From the NCBI GenBank assembly GCA_933228675.1, contig OW121744.1:97605526-97669525 (forward strand): 64,000 bases of DNA. The letters are read 5' to 3'. Below the pieces are notes generated by a model that was given only the letters and a program-made list of their open reading frames with translations, was not told the DNA's origin and searched no databases. This DNA comes from Stomorhina lunata (lineage: Eukaryota; Arthropoda; Insecta; Diptera; Rhiniidae). Positions 10,774 to 22,659 of this stretch are shown here, in pieces. Every line of letters starts with the position of its first letter. Within the stretch, counting starts at the first letter, position 1. Both the position numbers and the translations under genes were made by a program.

Positions 10774-12007
10774 ATGTCAATAATTAGACCTTTAACCCAA
10801 GAGTTACAAAAAATTGCCTGTACAGAGTTAAATGAGAAACCTGAAATGATAACACAAGATCTTGAAAATTTTAAAGAGTGGCTAAAAACCCAGCCCCATC
10901 TTAGGGCTCGAACTGATCATCAATTTCTGTTAAGTTTCTTAAGAGGTTGCAAATATAATATGGAAAAGGCTAAAAGTAAAATTGACAAATATTATACCTT
11001 GAAAACTAAATACCCGAATTTTTATACAGTGAAAAATGTCCAGGATCCTAAAGTAATTGAATTATGTGAAAGGGGGTAAGTATAAGAAATAAATATATAG
11101 TTTTATAAGAAAATATTCAAAAAGAAAAAATATTCGCACTTGATCCCTATCTATTACATTTATTTATCAACCGTCGACGCGTTTCGATGGTTGGTTAGGC
11201 CATCTTCTTCAGGAGGAGTATCCCTAGCGAAAACCTCGCATTATTACCTATTAGGAATAATGTAAAATAATGTTTTTAATATACATATATTTAATAACCT
11301 ACTTGCTTTTAGAATAGGAGTAATTCTTCCTATGCCCTTGAATTGTGTGGGTCCTCGTATTCTTTTCATACGACCGGGTCGTTATCCTACAGATAAATTT
11401 ATGTTTTCCGATGTTATGTGTCTGGCTAATGCTTTACAGGAGATTTGTATGCTTGAAGATGATTATTTTATGGTTTGCGGTTATGTTCAAATTTTGGATA
11501 TGTCCGATTTTACGGCAGGGCATTTGCTACAAATGACTCCGACTGTGGTCAAGAAAATGGCCATATTTGCCGAAGATGCATCACCTTTGCGTCAGAAATC
11601 TATTCACTTAATTAATGCACCTAATGGAATTGAAAAGGTTTTCAATACTTTGAAATCCTTATTGCCTCTAAAGCAGCAGGAGAGGGTGAGTATTGAAAGG
11701 ATTTATAATTTTTATACACATTTTATATAATTTATTACTTTTTCCTTAGATTTTTGTCCATGGCAGCAATTTATCATCTTTATACGAACACATTCCCCGA
11801 AAATATCTGCCTAAAGAAATGGGTGGTGAAAATGGAAGCCTCGAGCAAATTAGTCAACAGCTATCCCGGGATTTTGAAAAATATCATGAGTATTTCCTGG
11901 AAGAACAAAACTATGGAGTTGATGAAACTTTAAGGGTCAACAGAAGCAAAGATTATGATGAAGTTTTTGGTATAGAGGGAACATTTCGTAAGCTAAATGT
12001 TGATTAA
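10774..12007 (+). CDS. CRAL-TRIO lipid-binding protein 2 (alpha-TTP-like), 310 aa
   Basis: Exons 10774-11075, 11313-11685 and 11750-12007 join at GTAAGT/GTGAGT donors and TTTTAG/CCTTAG acceptors with phases 2 and 0, giving 310 residues. The N-terminal domain has LRGCKYNMEKAKSKID. The CRAL-TRIO domain has a CVGPRI motif after the first splice, 'HLINAP' in the middle and GGENG in exon 3. The C-terminus EGTFRKLNVD matches the paralogues. A soluble carrier of a small hydrophobic molecule is expected, ligand unknown. Intron 1 (237 bp) carries a repeat shared with the 29-30 kb satellite block. The stop is only 87 bp from the convergent Aldh stop, so the two 3' ends may overlap. Confidence 0.93.
11128..11226 (-). 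repeat. Repeat with degenerate hammerhead-like motif (retroelement end?)
   Basis: Read on the minus strand, CTGAAGA is followed by a 5-bp stem (GATGG, 11204-11200, with CCATC, 11190-11186) and directly by GAAACGCG. That is the order of hammerhead ribozyme core elements CUGANGA - stem II - GAAA, with one extra A before the stem. The flanking part (TAAATAAATGTAA..AGGGATCAA.TGCGAAT) recurs at 29801-29932 and 30260-30391. Hammerheads are known at the ends of Penelope-like and some other retroelements; assignment here is inference. Confidence 0.45.
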
Positions 12008-12094
12008 AGAAAATTCATATTCATGTAAAAAAGGAAAATTTTTATTTAGTTTTTAAAAAACATATTTAGGATGATTAAAGGGAAAACAAAAAGC

Positions 12095-15000
12095 TTATGA
12101 GTTCTTTTGAGCCAACTTAACAATAACGCTCTTAACTTCGGTATAGTTTTGTAAAGCATATTCTCCATTTTCGCGACCATGGCCAGACATTTTATAGCCA
12201 CCGAAGGGTACTTGGGCACACAAAGCATTATAGGTGTTAACCCAAACGGTGCCAGCTCTCAAGCCTTGTACAATATAGTTGACCTTATCGATATCCTTGG
12301 AGAAAACAGCAGCCGCTAAGCCATAGTCAGAATTATTAGCTCTAGCTATAACTTCATCTAGTTTCTTGAAGCGTATGATTTGCTGGACAGGTCCAAAGAT
12401 TTCCTCACGGGCAATTGTCATGTCATCATTAACCTCAGCGAATACAGTTGGTTCCACAAAGTAGCCAGGAAGACCTTCTGGTCTCTTGCCACCAGCTACC
12501 AATTTGGCACCTTGTTTTTTGCCAGTCTCGATCAAACTCAAAATTTTAGTCTGTTGCTCCTTATCTACTTGGGGTCCCTGTTCGATATTCAAATCGAAAG
12601 GATTGCCTACAGTACGTTTCTTAGCTCTTTCGGCACTGCGCTCAACAAATTCATCGTAGATTTTATCCTCAACAAAGGTGCGTGAACCAGCACAGCAACA
12701 TTGACCCATATTGAAGAATAAACCGAAATGAGAAGTCTCGACAGCATAATCCATATCAGTGTCGGCCAAAACAATATTGGGACTCTTGCCTCCCAATTCC
12801 AAAGTAACGCGCTTTAAATTGGTATTACCCGAGGCTTGTTGTATCAATTTGCCCACCTCAGTAGAGCCGGTAAAGGCAACCTTATCAACATCCAAATGAT
12901 TGGACAAAGCGGCACCAGCATCACCAAAACCAGGCAAAACATTAACTACACCCTCAGGAAAACCAGCCTCCTTAACCAACTGGGCAAAGTACAAGGCAGT
13001 CAAACTAGTTTGTTCGGCTGGCTTCAAGACAATACAATTGCCAGTGGCCAAGGCAGGACCCAATTTCCAGGCCATCATAAGAACAGGGAAATTCCAAGGA
13101 ATAATTTGGGCACAAACACCAACAGGTTCATGACGGGTATAGGCCATGAAATCGCCATCCATGGGTATGGTTTTGCCATGATTCTTATCGGCCCAGCCAG
13201 CAAAGTAGCGCAAGTTCTTAATAGACATGGGAATATCTACATTGTAGGACATGGCATAGGGTTTGCCATTGTCCAAAGTTTCCAAACTCTGGAATATTAA
13301 GATACAAATTAGAGAAAGATAGAAAAAAATCAAAAGTAGTAATTAAAACTTACGGCCAAATAAACACGATCACGTTCCAATAAATCAGCTAAACGATATA
13401 ATAATTCACCTCTTCTGGAAGCATCCATACGACGCCATGGAGAACCCAATCTATATTTGGGTTTAAATTTAAAGTGAATACAATTTTATTTCATTATTTT
13501 TTTTTTTTTTTTTTTGCAATGCTTACTTGAAGGCTTCTCTAGCTGCTTTAACGGCTATATCCACATCTTCTTTGCCGGCACATTGAATTTCGGCTATGGC
13601 TTTTTCTGTGGTGGGATTGATGGTTTCGAAAGTCTTGCCAGATTTACTTTTGTGCCATTCATTGTTGATGAAGAGCTGAAATGGGATTTTAATTTTAACA
13701 AGGAAATTGAAAAATTCATAATGATGTTTTCTTGGAATTTCATTTTTTATATTAATACAAAGAAGTGATTTAAATTTTGACCTTAACTTAATCTCGAAGA
13801 AAGTATATCGTCGGCTTAATATGAAAACCAGCTAAGTCCACTTTTTACGTAAATAAAGGTTTTGATGGCATGTTGTAGAGAAAGATACGCCCCGTCGACC
13901 AGCATTTAACTTTTCTTTAATTTGACTCTTGAAGTGTGTGATAAGGTTCGATAAGAAAAACTGCTAAGTCCACTAATAGAAAATATGTGTGTTCATTTAC
14001 TTTAACGAAACAACCCAAACTTACTCAAAAGTGTTCCCGTACAAAATTTTCAAAACAAATTGTTATTTTTTTGAGTAATTTCTGACAACTTTGGACTGCT
14101 TTGGGCGGTTTTGTTAGAGTACGGGAACAAAAATAACGTTTTTAAGAAAAACTGCTAAATCCAAGAGTAATTAAAAAATTTTTTCAAATATTGAATAAAC
14201 AACGAAAGTGGTTCATTCCGAAAAAAAAATCGTTTTACTTTTTTTATAGAAGTAAGTAAAAAATACGGAATTCTTTCCACTTCCGAACGGAATTGAGGTC
14301 TCTGACATGGCTGATAAGTTTTTTTGTTTCCCCTGTAAAATTTGCACAAAGTGAGTGAGTGAGAAGCCAACTATATGTTTAACAACTGGAACTATATAAT
14401 GGTCCCATTGTCAAGTACTGTAATTAATTGTTTTATCAAATTATCATTATCATTAGAATAATTAACATTTTCATTTCAAAACAAAAACATGAAGCTTCTT
14501 TAAATTTTTTGCATTCAAATAAATTAAAATTTATTAAATGAATTTGTTTTTATCAAAATCTTTAAAATATCTGTTGGCAATCGATAGCTTTTTAAATGAC
14601 GCTTCATAATTTTATTTATTTTGCAATCAAGTTTTGTTTATACAATGTTTAACTTATGATTACTATTAGACACAGTTTGCAATCTTTCAATAATAAACAA
14701 TATTCATAATTTAAATAAACAAATACAATTTGCGTGTAATGTCTATAAACTATAAGATCTATTTATAAAAGTCATAATGAGAAGGAATGCATCTTTATAG
14801 ATTAAATATTGTAAAGTCACTGTTATTAGAAAGAATTTCAGTTGTTAAAGTGAAATTTATTATCAAATACATACATATAACATCTATTAAAAACGAAATG
14901 AAAATTATCTTCAACGTGGAGTTGCCAAAAGATCACGGAAGTGTCACAGAGCTTTCAATCTAGCTACATTAATGAAATATATCGAAGCTTTATATTTAAA

Positions 15001-18000
15001 AAGTGATATCTGCACTTTCGACCAAAAGGATTTTTTTTATAGAAATGTCATATTAATTTAAAAAAAGAATAAATAATTCTTAAGCTTTTTTTATAAATTG
15101 TTTTTGTGCTATCAGCACACATTGTCTTTAGAACCAAAAAATAGTGCTACATTAAAAATATTTGTGGAAATAATAAAAATTGTTATAAAAAATACATTGT
15201 AATTTGTGATATTCCAACAAAATGGGCCACAATTCCTTACAACGTATTGCAATCGATTATAGGTCATTGAAAATGTGTAGTGTGTTGTACAATTTTTTTT
15301 TTAAGTGGAAGCATTTGCATGCTCTAAAGACTGTTATTCCCTAAGAATATTACCTTGTTTTGTTCAAGAAGCTTATTATTTTAATTAAAAATCATGACAT
15401 TTTAATAAAAGCCTCAATAAGTTTTTATTTCATCTTTTATTTTGCTTATATAATGCTATATGCTTGCTTCAATAATATTGTATTCGAAACGATTAAATTT
15501 TAACTCGTAAAAGAGATATCTACCAAAAGCGCATCGTATCGTAAAACAAAGTTTAATTACTACTGTTATGGTTAACGACAAAAACAGTACTTTCGCTCTC
15601 CTGTAAAATTGTGAATTTGCAGATAGAACTTTTTGAATATAAACCCTCGAAGTAAAATTTATTAACAATTCGTCGAGCGGGAGTTTATGTGCTCTATCCG
15701 CCATTTCGCACATTTTGAGTTAATGATGTCACTTTAGGTTTTCGACCCTAAATTTTACCCGTTTCAAAAAGTTTTTTTTAGAAAAATTAAGGTAAAACTT
15801 CGATTTCCTCAAATTGCATTTTTGGCGCATAGAGCACATAAACCCACACGACGAATTGTTATTATATCAGTTTATTTATGATAGCCATTTTCGGATAACA
15901 GACAGACAGATAGAAAGACAGACAGACAGACAGAAAGATTATTAATAATCACCGAAATAGGAGGATTAAAGAAATACAGCAAAAGATCTATAGAAAAAAT
16001 AGTGGAGATCTAATGGAAATAGTTATAACTATAAAAGAAAAAGTTTATTAAATAAAATGTATTATTTTTGAAGAAGATCTGTTAAAAAAGGACATATTTG
16101 CGCTTCATTTTTCCAAGATTTAAGTATATTTATGACATTTCCGAAATATCTACGTAAAAATGTATAGGGTAGAAGGGGAGCATTTGCCACTTTTTTAAAA
16201 AAAGATAAGATAGTTTTCAAGAAAATTAGTGGTGGCAAATGCGCCCCTATGGCAAATGGTCCCCCCTCCTATCCTATATGTATAATTCCCCGACAACATT
16301 CCAATTGGGACAAGGGCTACTTCTCTCAGACAATTAGCTGCATCCGATTCTATTTTAAGACTCGCAGAAATTTATTCATGCGAAAAAATGATTGTCATTG
16401 TTATGTCGTTAACTCGCATATTTTCCAAAGTTCATTATCTTTTAGCTTAATAACTTTATATCATCACTCAAAAAGTGATATTTCGACATCACTGCAAAAG
16501 TTGCAGTAAACCTGATCCTCTTTCATCTCCAATAACTCCAATTCCTGCTCGAAAAAAAGTATAATTTGAAAATTCATTTGAGTAGTATAATGTGACCAAA
16601 ATGTTTATTATACCCACCATCAGTTAGAATAGGAGTATACTAAGATTGTAATTCCGTTTTTCATTTCCATAATATCAAAAACCAAAAAGGATATACATAT
16701 ATTCTGAATCCTTATGAAATTCTAAGACGAACGAGCGATTTTTTGCCTCATTTAGCGCATTTTGACAGAAGAGGTTGGGAGTAATGGCCAAATGCGGACA
16801 GATTTCAACAAATTTTGGCACAGTGATATTGGTTTACATTAGCAGCATCTGGTTTAAGTTTCATACAAATTTATATTTGTGGTCAAAATAGCAATTCCGG
16901 GAAGTGGGACATATGGGAGGTACCATAAATATTGGACCGATTTTTACGAGTTTCAATAGCCATCAGCTCACTATCAAACAAATTATTTGTGCCAAATTTC
17001 ATCAAACTATCTTTAGTACAGGTCGAAATGTACTTTGATTACAAGGTTTACATGGGGATCCAGTCAGCCAGCCGCCCACAGGGATTGACATCGTTATATA
17101 GACTCAAGAAGTTATTCTAAATCTATTGGTATTAAAGTTGGGTCTAAGAACAGTATCTCTATGCGTTACATACATCAGCACAAACTTATAACTTTCCAAC
17201 TATTATGGTGAAGGGTATAACTATTACAGCTATATATTAATACCTGCCAGTGTAATAAATTGTCTGACAAACGGTCAACATTTGACCATAGTTTATACAC
17301 AAACCCCTTTTTAAAATATACCTATTTGCAATCAAAAATATTTGGATGCGCATAGGACATTGAGTATAGATTGCCCTTACGAAGGTAATAAGTTATTATT
17401 CTGTTCTATGTGCAGAATAACTATGCGGTGGATGCAACCATTAGTTCGCATTAGTTCTAGTTCATTTTTAGTTTAGCCCTAGTTCCAACTCTGCGTACTA
17501 CTAAACTACACACTGCATTTTAGTGCCAACACCCTGTAGTAAGTAATGAAAATTTAAACTCTGTTAATAAACAAGCTAGACAATTTTCAACGACTCATAC
17601 TCAAAAGCTGATAACAGGCAAATGATTCCTATAGCGCCACGCTCACTTAGTTTCGTATTTCTTTATAATTAAAGCAAGAACGATTTGTTATTGCCGGCAT
17701 TTTTCGCACAGAAAATAACAACAACAATTCCTTGTCTTTTATCGCTTTTGTTCCCACAAAAGTTTCTTTCCATTGAAGGTCATTTGAACCCACTAGGTGG
17801 CTTCATGTTTCAAACATAAATTTTAGCAATAAAAACGTTTTAGGAATTCTAATAATGATGATTTTGATGATCATTAGAATTATACAACACAAATCATTAT
17901 GTGGTAAGTACATACCCCGGTATAAAGAACTTCTGGATTTGTCTTGGGTTCCGGCATGGAGGCAAATGTTGCTGACGAACTTTGCAAATTGTTGGCCAAA

Positions 18001-18050
18001 ATTCTGCCAGAATTTCTCAAAACATTTGTATTTTTTAATAAACGCAACAT
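12095..18050 (-). CDS. Aldh: Mitochondrial aldehyde dehydrogenase (ALDH1/2 class), 524 aa
   Basis: NAD-dependent oxidation of aldehydes to acids. Four exons read on minus: 18050-17916, 13675-13527, 13450-13354 and 13288-12095, phases 0, 2 and 0, total 524 residues, close to the family's usual 500-520. Exon 1 encodes a basic, Ser/Asn/Leu-rich, acid-free start ([16 protein letters not shown]...) typical of a mitochondrial presequence; a second in-frame ATG at 17957 could give a form without it. Next come NPEVLYTG joined to [14 protein letters not shown], the NAD-binding IIPWNFP and FTGSTEVGK, catalytic Glu in LELGGKSP (about 291), nucleophile Cys in GQCCCAG (about 325) and EEIFGPV. All key residues are intact. 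Intron 1 is 4.2 kb and filled with MITEs and R1 repeat. The gene converges on CRAL-TRIO gene 2. Confidence 0.95.
13991..14128. mobile_element. MITE, about 138 bp, TIR GTTCCCGTACTCTAACGAAA family
   Basis: The left end (GTTCATTTACTTTAACGAAACAACCCAA) is an imperfect inverse of the right end (GTTAGAGTACGGGAAC preceded by TTGGGCGGTTT). It matches the copy at 59644-59780 nearly throughout, including the inner 'gtgttcccgtacaaaatttt' and 'gagtaatttctgacaacttt'. It lies in Aldh intron 1. Confidence 0.75.
14185..14315. mobile_element. Fragment of the 9.3-10.4 kb element family
   Basis: The text 'gtggttcattccgaaaaa', then 'cttccgaacggaattgagg' and 'ctgacatggctgata', repeats what is seen at 9858-9968. 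It is a partial copy without a visible second terminus, in Aldh intron 1. Confidence 0.6.
14400..15650. other. Aldh intron 1, unique AT-rich part
   Basis: No second gene, repeat partner or motif was recognised in this stretch of the intron. Confidence 0.5.
15661..15864. mobile_element. Foldback MITE, about 204 bp, TIR with CGTCG..TTTATGTGCTCTAT
   Basis: The left end 'attaacaattcgtcgagcgg' continuing through 'gtttatgtgctctat' is the inverse of the right end 'agagcacataaac...cgacgaattgttat' over about 40 bp. The core is short and A/T-rich. A related element with the same termini lies at 62845-63171. Located in Aldh intron 1. Confidence 0.8.
16278..16366 (+). repeat. Segment shared with 27292-27373
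   Basis: The run from 'attccccgacaacattccaa' through 'ttctctcagacaat' and 'agctgcatccgattctatt' is almost identical in both places. Neither copy codes. It is a piece of an unidentified interspersed repeat. Confidence 0.7.
16605..17225 (+). repeat. R1 family copy in Aldh intron 1
   Basis: Starts 'atacccaccatcagttag' and carries 'aattccgggaagtgggac', 'aggtaccataaat', 'ccagccgcccacag' and 'gcgttacatacatcagcac', ending 'ctattatggtgaagggtata'. The order is the same as in the copy at 35.3-36.0 kb. Confidence 0.7.
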
Positions 18051-18349
18051 TTTTTATTATTTTATTACTGTTTGTTATATTAAATAATTCTCCACTTCAC
18101 AAAAAAAGAAAGTCCGAGCCGAATGGAAACAAAATAATAAATGACGTGAGAACAATTTGCCAGACTTCGGCGAATTAATACGATTTGTTTTTTTGCAATG
18201 AAAAAGAAACAGAATCAAAACATCTGTTGAAAACAACACAACAACAAATGTGATAGTCATTGCGTTTGTTTAAGATAGAAAAAGCTTTCTGAGATAAAAG
18301 CTTTTGTGGGGAGATCCGTTAAATTTGAATTAATAAATAATCATATTTG

Positions 18350-19712
18350 GCTATAGAAAAATTCTAATAAGTTAAATTTTTATATAGCAAAATTTGAATA
18401 AATAAAATTGTTCTATACAAAAATTTCAATATATAAAATTTTTCAATAAAAAAATCCAATTTTCTATAGAAAAAATTCTATAATAAAAATTTTATAATAA
18501 AAATTTTTTTATAGAAAAAATGTTATAATAAAAATTTTTCTACAGAAAAAATTTCATAATACAAATTTTTCTATAGAAAAAATTTCATAATGAAATTTTT
18601 TTATAGAAATATTTCATAATGAAATTTAAAAATAAAAAAAAATTATAATGAAAATTTTTATAACGAATAAATAGTGAAAATTGTTTCATAAACAAAAATT
18701 AAGAAAAATTTTTGTAAAGAAAATTTTTCTATAGAAAAAATATTATAACGAAAATTTTTCTATAGAAAAAATTTTACAATGAAAATTTGTCTAAAAAAAA
18801 AATTTACAATTTTCTATAAAAAAAAATTATTGTGGAAAATTTCCAAAAAAATTTTTCTGCAGAAAAAAGTTTATAATAAAAATTTTTCTAAAAAAAAAAT
18901 GTTATAATGAAAATTTTTCTATAAAAAAATGTTATAATGAAAATTTGTCTGAAGAAAAAATTTTAAAATGAAAATTTTTCTATAGAAAATATTTTATAAT
19001 GAAAATTTTTCTATAGAAAAATTTTTATAATGAAAATTTTTCTATAGAAAAATTTTTATAATGAAAATTTTTCTATAGAAAAATTTTTATAATGAAAATT
19101 TTTCGATAGAAAATTTTTTATAATGAAAATTTTTCGATAAAAAAATTTTTATAATGAAAATTTTTCGATAAAAAAATTTTATAATGAAAATTTTTCGATA
19201 GAAAAATTTTATAATGAAAATTTTTCGATAGAAAAATTTTTTGATGAAAATTTTTCGATAGAAAAATTTTTTGATGAAAATTTTTCGATAGAAAAATTTT
19301 TTTATGAAAATTTTTCGATAGAAAAATTTTTTGATGAAAATTTTTCGATAGAAAAATTTTTTGATGAAAATTTTTCGATAGAAAAATTTTTTTATGAAAA
19401 TTTTTCGATAGAAAAATTTTTTGATGAAAATTTTTCGATAGAAAAATTTTTTGATGAAAATTTTTCGATAGAAAAATTTTTTGATGAAAATTTTTCGATA
19501 GAAAAATTTTTTGATGAAAATTTTTCGATAGAAAAATTTTTTGATGAAAATTTTTCTATAGACGAAATTTTATAATAAAAATTTTTCTATAGAAAAAATT
19601 TTATAAATAAATCATAATAAAAATTTTTCCGTAGAAAAAATTTTTTAATGGAAGTTTTTCCATAGAAAAAATTGTATAACGAAAATTTTTCTATAGAAAT
19701 ATGAAATAAATC
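18350..19712. repeat. 29-30 bp minisatellite, GAAAATTTTTC(T/G)ATAGAAAAATTTT unit
   Basis: Starts as decayed copies of a unit with CTATAGAAAA and turns into regular 30-bp units by about 19080. From about 19100 to 19550 most units read TTTTTCGATAGAAAAA, a one-base variant of the core used elsewhere (CTATAG to CGATAG), with TTGATG or TATAATG linkers. The homogeneous part lies nearest the CRAL-TRIO gene 3 end. It separates Aldh (promoter side) from that gene's 3' end. Confidence 0.95.
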
Positions 19713-19850
19713 AAATGTTCCTATAAAAAATCGCTTTTAGATCTGATAAAGATCTTATCATTGCTATCACTTTTTCCGTTAAAGACCGAATCTATTTTTG
19801 GTTGATTTATTTTATTTTATTATTTCTTTTTATTTTATATACAAAAAACC

Positions 19851-20851
19851 TTAATCCACATTTAATTTCCGGAACGAACCCTCCATACCAAAGAGACACT
19901 CAAAATCTATGGGTTTACCCTGCCTTAAACTTTCATCGGTACCGTATTGCTCTTCGCTTTCTCTGAAGTACTCACGATATGACATAAATTTCTTTTCGAA
20001 ATCGGCCACCAATTCCGGTATCGAACCATTCTCTCCACCATATTCTTTGGGCAAATACTTAAGGGGGATTACATCATACAATTTATCATAGTTCGAACCA
20101 TAAATAACACTCTGGAAATTAATTTTTTAAATTAATTAGGAATTCAAAATTTGTATAAAAATATTATAACACTTACACGATTCACTTGTTTCTGCGACAT
20201 CATGGGCTTGACCAAATTATAGAAACCCTCAAATATTGAGGGAGCATTAATAGCTATAAAATGTTTGGGTCTCAAGGGTACAGCCTCTTCGGAGAAAACT
20301 GTTAATTTTTTCATTATACCAAAATTCATTTGGAAAAAATGCTCCTTAGTCCAGCCCGTCAAATCCATGATATGCGAGTAACCACTTATAATGACATTAT
20401 CATCTTCAAGCATTGAGATTTCACAGCCCGCCTGATAGACCCTCATTACTTGCACAAAATCATATTCACTGGGATCATAAACTCCGCTACGCATCAACAT
20501 AATACGGGGACCATTTTCGTTAAGGGGATTTGGTAAGGCCACCGCCACGCCCAATCTAATAAACTCCCTAAGTTTTTCATCCTCCATACCTTTTAGGGTA
20601 AATAATTCCGGATACTTTGTGCGCAAGGTATAGAATTTATCTATTTTCGATTTAGCCTTTTCCAAGCTATATTTACAGCCACGCAAAAAGGCCACCAGAA
20701 ATTGATCATCAGTACGAGCTTTTAAATGCGGTTGTTGTAGGATCCATGTTCTTAAAGCCTCGATATCAGCATCAATACGTGAGGGATCTTCATTTAGCTC
20801 TTCGATGGCCACTTTCTGTAGACCCGGAGGTATGGGACGTATTTTTGACAT
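19851..20851 (-). CDS. CRAL-TRIO lipid-binding protein 3 (alpha-TTP-like), 311 aa, intron 1 lost
   Basis: Only two exons, 20851-20177 and 20111-19851 (phase 0, GTAAGT donor, CCAG acceptor), giving 311 residues. The region that is split in the five paralogues after the Gly codon is continuous here (FIRLG then VAVALPNPLNENGPRI), so intron 1 is precisely absent. The N-terminal helical domain has FLRGCKYSLEKAKSKID, the lipid-binding domain has NGPRI and 'FIAINAP', and the last exon has GGENG and ends EGSFRKLNVD. A cytosolic carrier of a small lipophile is expected, ligand unknown. It has the typical paralogue C-terminus and no broken motif, so it is likely functional and not a retrocopy (intron 2 is kept). 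Confidence 0.93.
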
Positions 20852-20859
20852 TTCTTTGT

Positions 20860-21690
20860 ATTAACTGTCTAAGTGCAATTTATCGAGTGTTGAACGCTTT
20901 TCAAAATTGAATTGATTATAAAAATTTTGCTATTGATACGTTAAATTTTTTGCTTTTTTATTATTTAAACTAATCGCTTTACTATCGGACATTTAAGATA
21001 CAACATTTAGTATAGGCAAATAAAATATTGATAAGATTGGTTAAACAATAAAAAAAAGTGTATTATACCGAATACTAAAAGAGCTTTTTATATATTGATA
21101 AAAAGTTCGGAATAGTTAACTAAGATAAGATTTTGACTGGAAAGCTAATTTGCAAGATAAAAACTCCATGACCAAAATAGTCGGAAAATAGTTTTTACCG
21201 AACTTAAACTTTTTCTGACAAAAATGTTGTCTGAGTATTGTCTGAAAAGTTGTAAGTCAAAAGCTTGGTCTGAAAAGTTTTATAATTGAAAACTTGCTAA
21301 AAAGCTATCGAAAAGAAAACTTTATCTCAAAAGTTTATCTGAATGTTTTCTAATATTAAACTTAGTCTCATAAGTTTTCTATGACAAAAATGTTTTAGAG
21401 GCTTTCCAGTAGAAAGCTCAGAAATTACAAGCTTTTTCTAATGCCAAGGTTTTCTGAAAAGTTTTTAACAGAAAACTTCATCTGAAAAGTTTTATAACAG
21501 AAAAGTTGGCCAAATTTTTGTTTAATAAAACTTCGTCTGATATGTTTTCTATGACAAAAATGTACCTGACAAATAACGGGGAACATTAGTAAGAACTTTC
21601 TTTATCAACAGCTTTTATTCAAAAGCTTCTTATATCTAATATGGAATAATGGATCCCAACACAACAATCAGGTAGTCTTCGGGGTATAAT
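20860..21690. repeat. AT-rich region with degenerate TCTGAAAAGTTTT repeats
   Basis: Between about 21130 and 21560 the phrases 'gtctgaaaagtttt', 'aaaactt' and 'tttctatgacaaaaatgt' recur about every 50-60 bp with heavy decay. No coding frame. This is the upstream side of CRAL-TRIO gene 3; no clear promoter was identified. Confidence 0.45.
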
Positions 21691-21704
21691 CTAAAGCTTT
21701 ACTT

Positions 21705-22115
21705 ACTTAAATGGCTTATATTAAGGTCAAAGGTTTTTTAAAATTCCATTCGTTTCAATCTTTTGCCCATATTCTCCAATTTCCTAGGCCAAGCTTGGAA
21801 AGAATTTCCTCTACTTGGTCTATTTATCGAGATTCAGACACTTTTCTCGACGGGGTATTTTCTATTTTAGGATGTGGAAACCTGGTGCTGCTCACTACCA
21901 TAATCCGCGCCGCCGGAAAGGAGATCACCCTCATACCATTGTCAGACGTTTCATCGTGAAGGCTGAATTTTTCCAACAGTAGAATCAAATCAGCTTTCCC
22001 GTCCTAACTTTGCGTTAAAATCACCCAGTTTTATTTTAACGTCATAATTGGGGCATCTATCATAGACTTCCTCAAGTTGATCATAGAAGGATTCTTTAAA
22101 TAAAGCTCAGTTGAA
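21705..22115 (-). mobile_element. Internally deleted non-LTR retrotransposon remnant
   Basis: On minus, about 22110-22005 translates to KESFYDQLEEVYDRCPNYDV and then GDFNAKLGRE. The latter is the DFNAK motif of the endonuclease domain of non-LTR elements of the RTE/craniofacial-development-protein-2-like type. HDETSDNGMR and 'STRFPHPKI' follow. At about 21825 it switches to DQVEEILSKLG..NWRIWAKD, the C-terminal tail sequence also found at 51070-51165 and 33200. The reverse transcriptase in between is missing. Stops and frameshifts are present. Confidence 0.7.
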
Positions 22116-22659
22116 AGTATTTAACTTTGGCACGTATCGCAATCCTTTCTCTTACTGAGGTGAACCTGGAAACCAGATTTCCGCAGAACTCTCGGGTGGT
22201 TTAGCAATTGAATATTCAACTTATGTTTGCAAGGCTTGGGATTACCATACAACTTTCAGATGAACTACTTAGAATATATTAATATGTCCCTAGAAGATGT
22301 CTTGACGAAGAGGAGTCCAAAAAACATATTTTCTTCACATAAACTGTCCTACAGTAACTAACTTTGGCTTCTTATATTTTTGCAGATATTGGCGATCTGG
22401 CTGACTTTATTCCATTTATTCCAGACTAAATGGCCCGTTTAGATATTAAACGTTCTTACTAATTACTGTCACTTTCAAGAACCGATTTATATTATGTCAT
22501 CACAGGAAGGCAGTATCCATGCTTGAACACTTGCTTAACAACAATTTGCTGCATTGTAAGCTCGCTATCCCACCGTGGGAAAGCACGCGGTGAATTTTGC
22601 AAAAGCTGTGGGAGTGAGGAGGAATTTATTAAAACAAATCCTGCCGTACAGTAGAGAAC

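Noticed and set aside
12380..13300. Plus-strand frames of 101, 154 and 77 codons opposite Aldh
   Set aside because: Shadows of the conserved Aldh exon on the minus strand; they show no protein family.
15456..15713. Minus-strand frame of 85 codons
   Set aside because: Overlaps the end of a foldback MITE and has no recognisable content.
17855..18178. Plus-strand frame of 107 codons
   Set aside because: Opposite strand of Aldh exon 1 and its flank. The minus strand gives the in-phase presequence.
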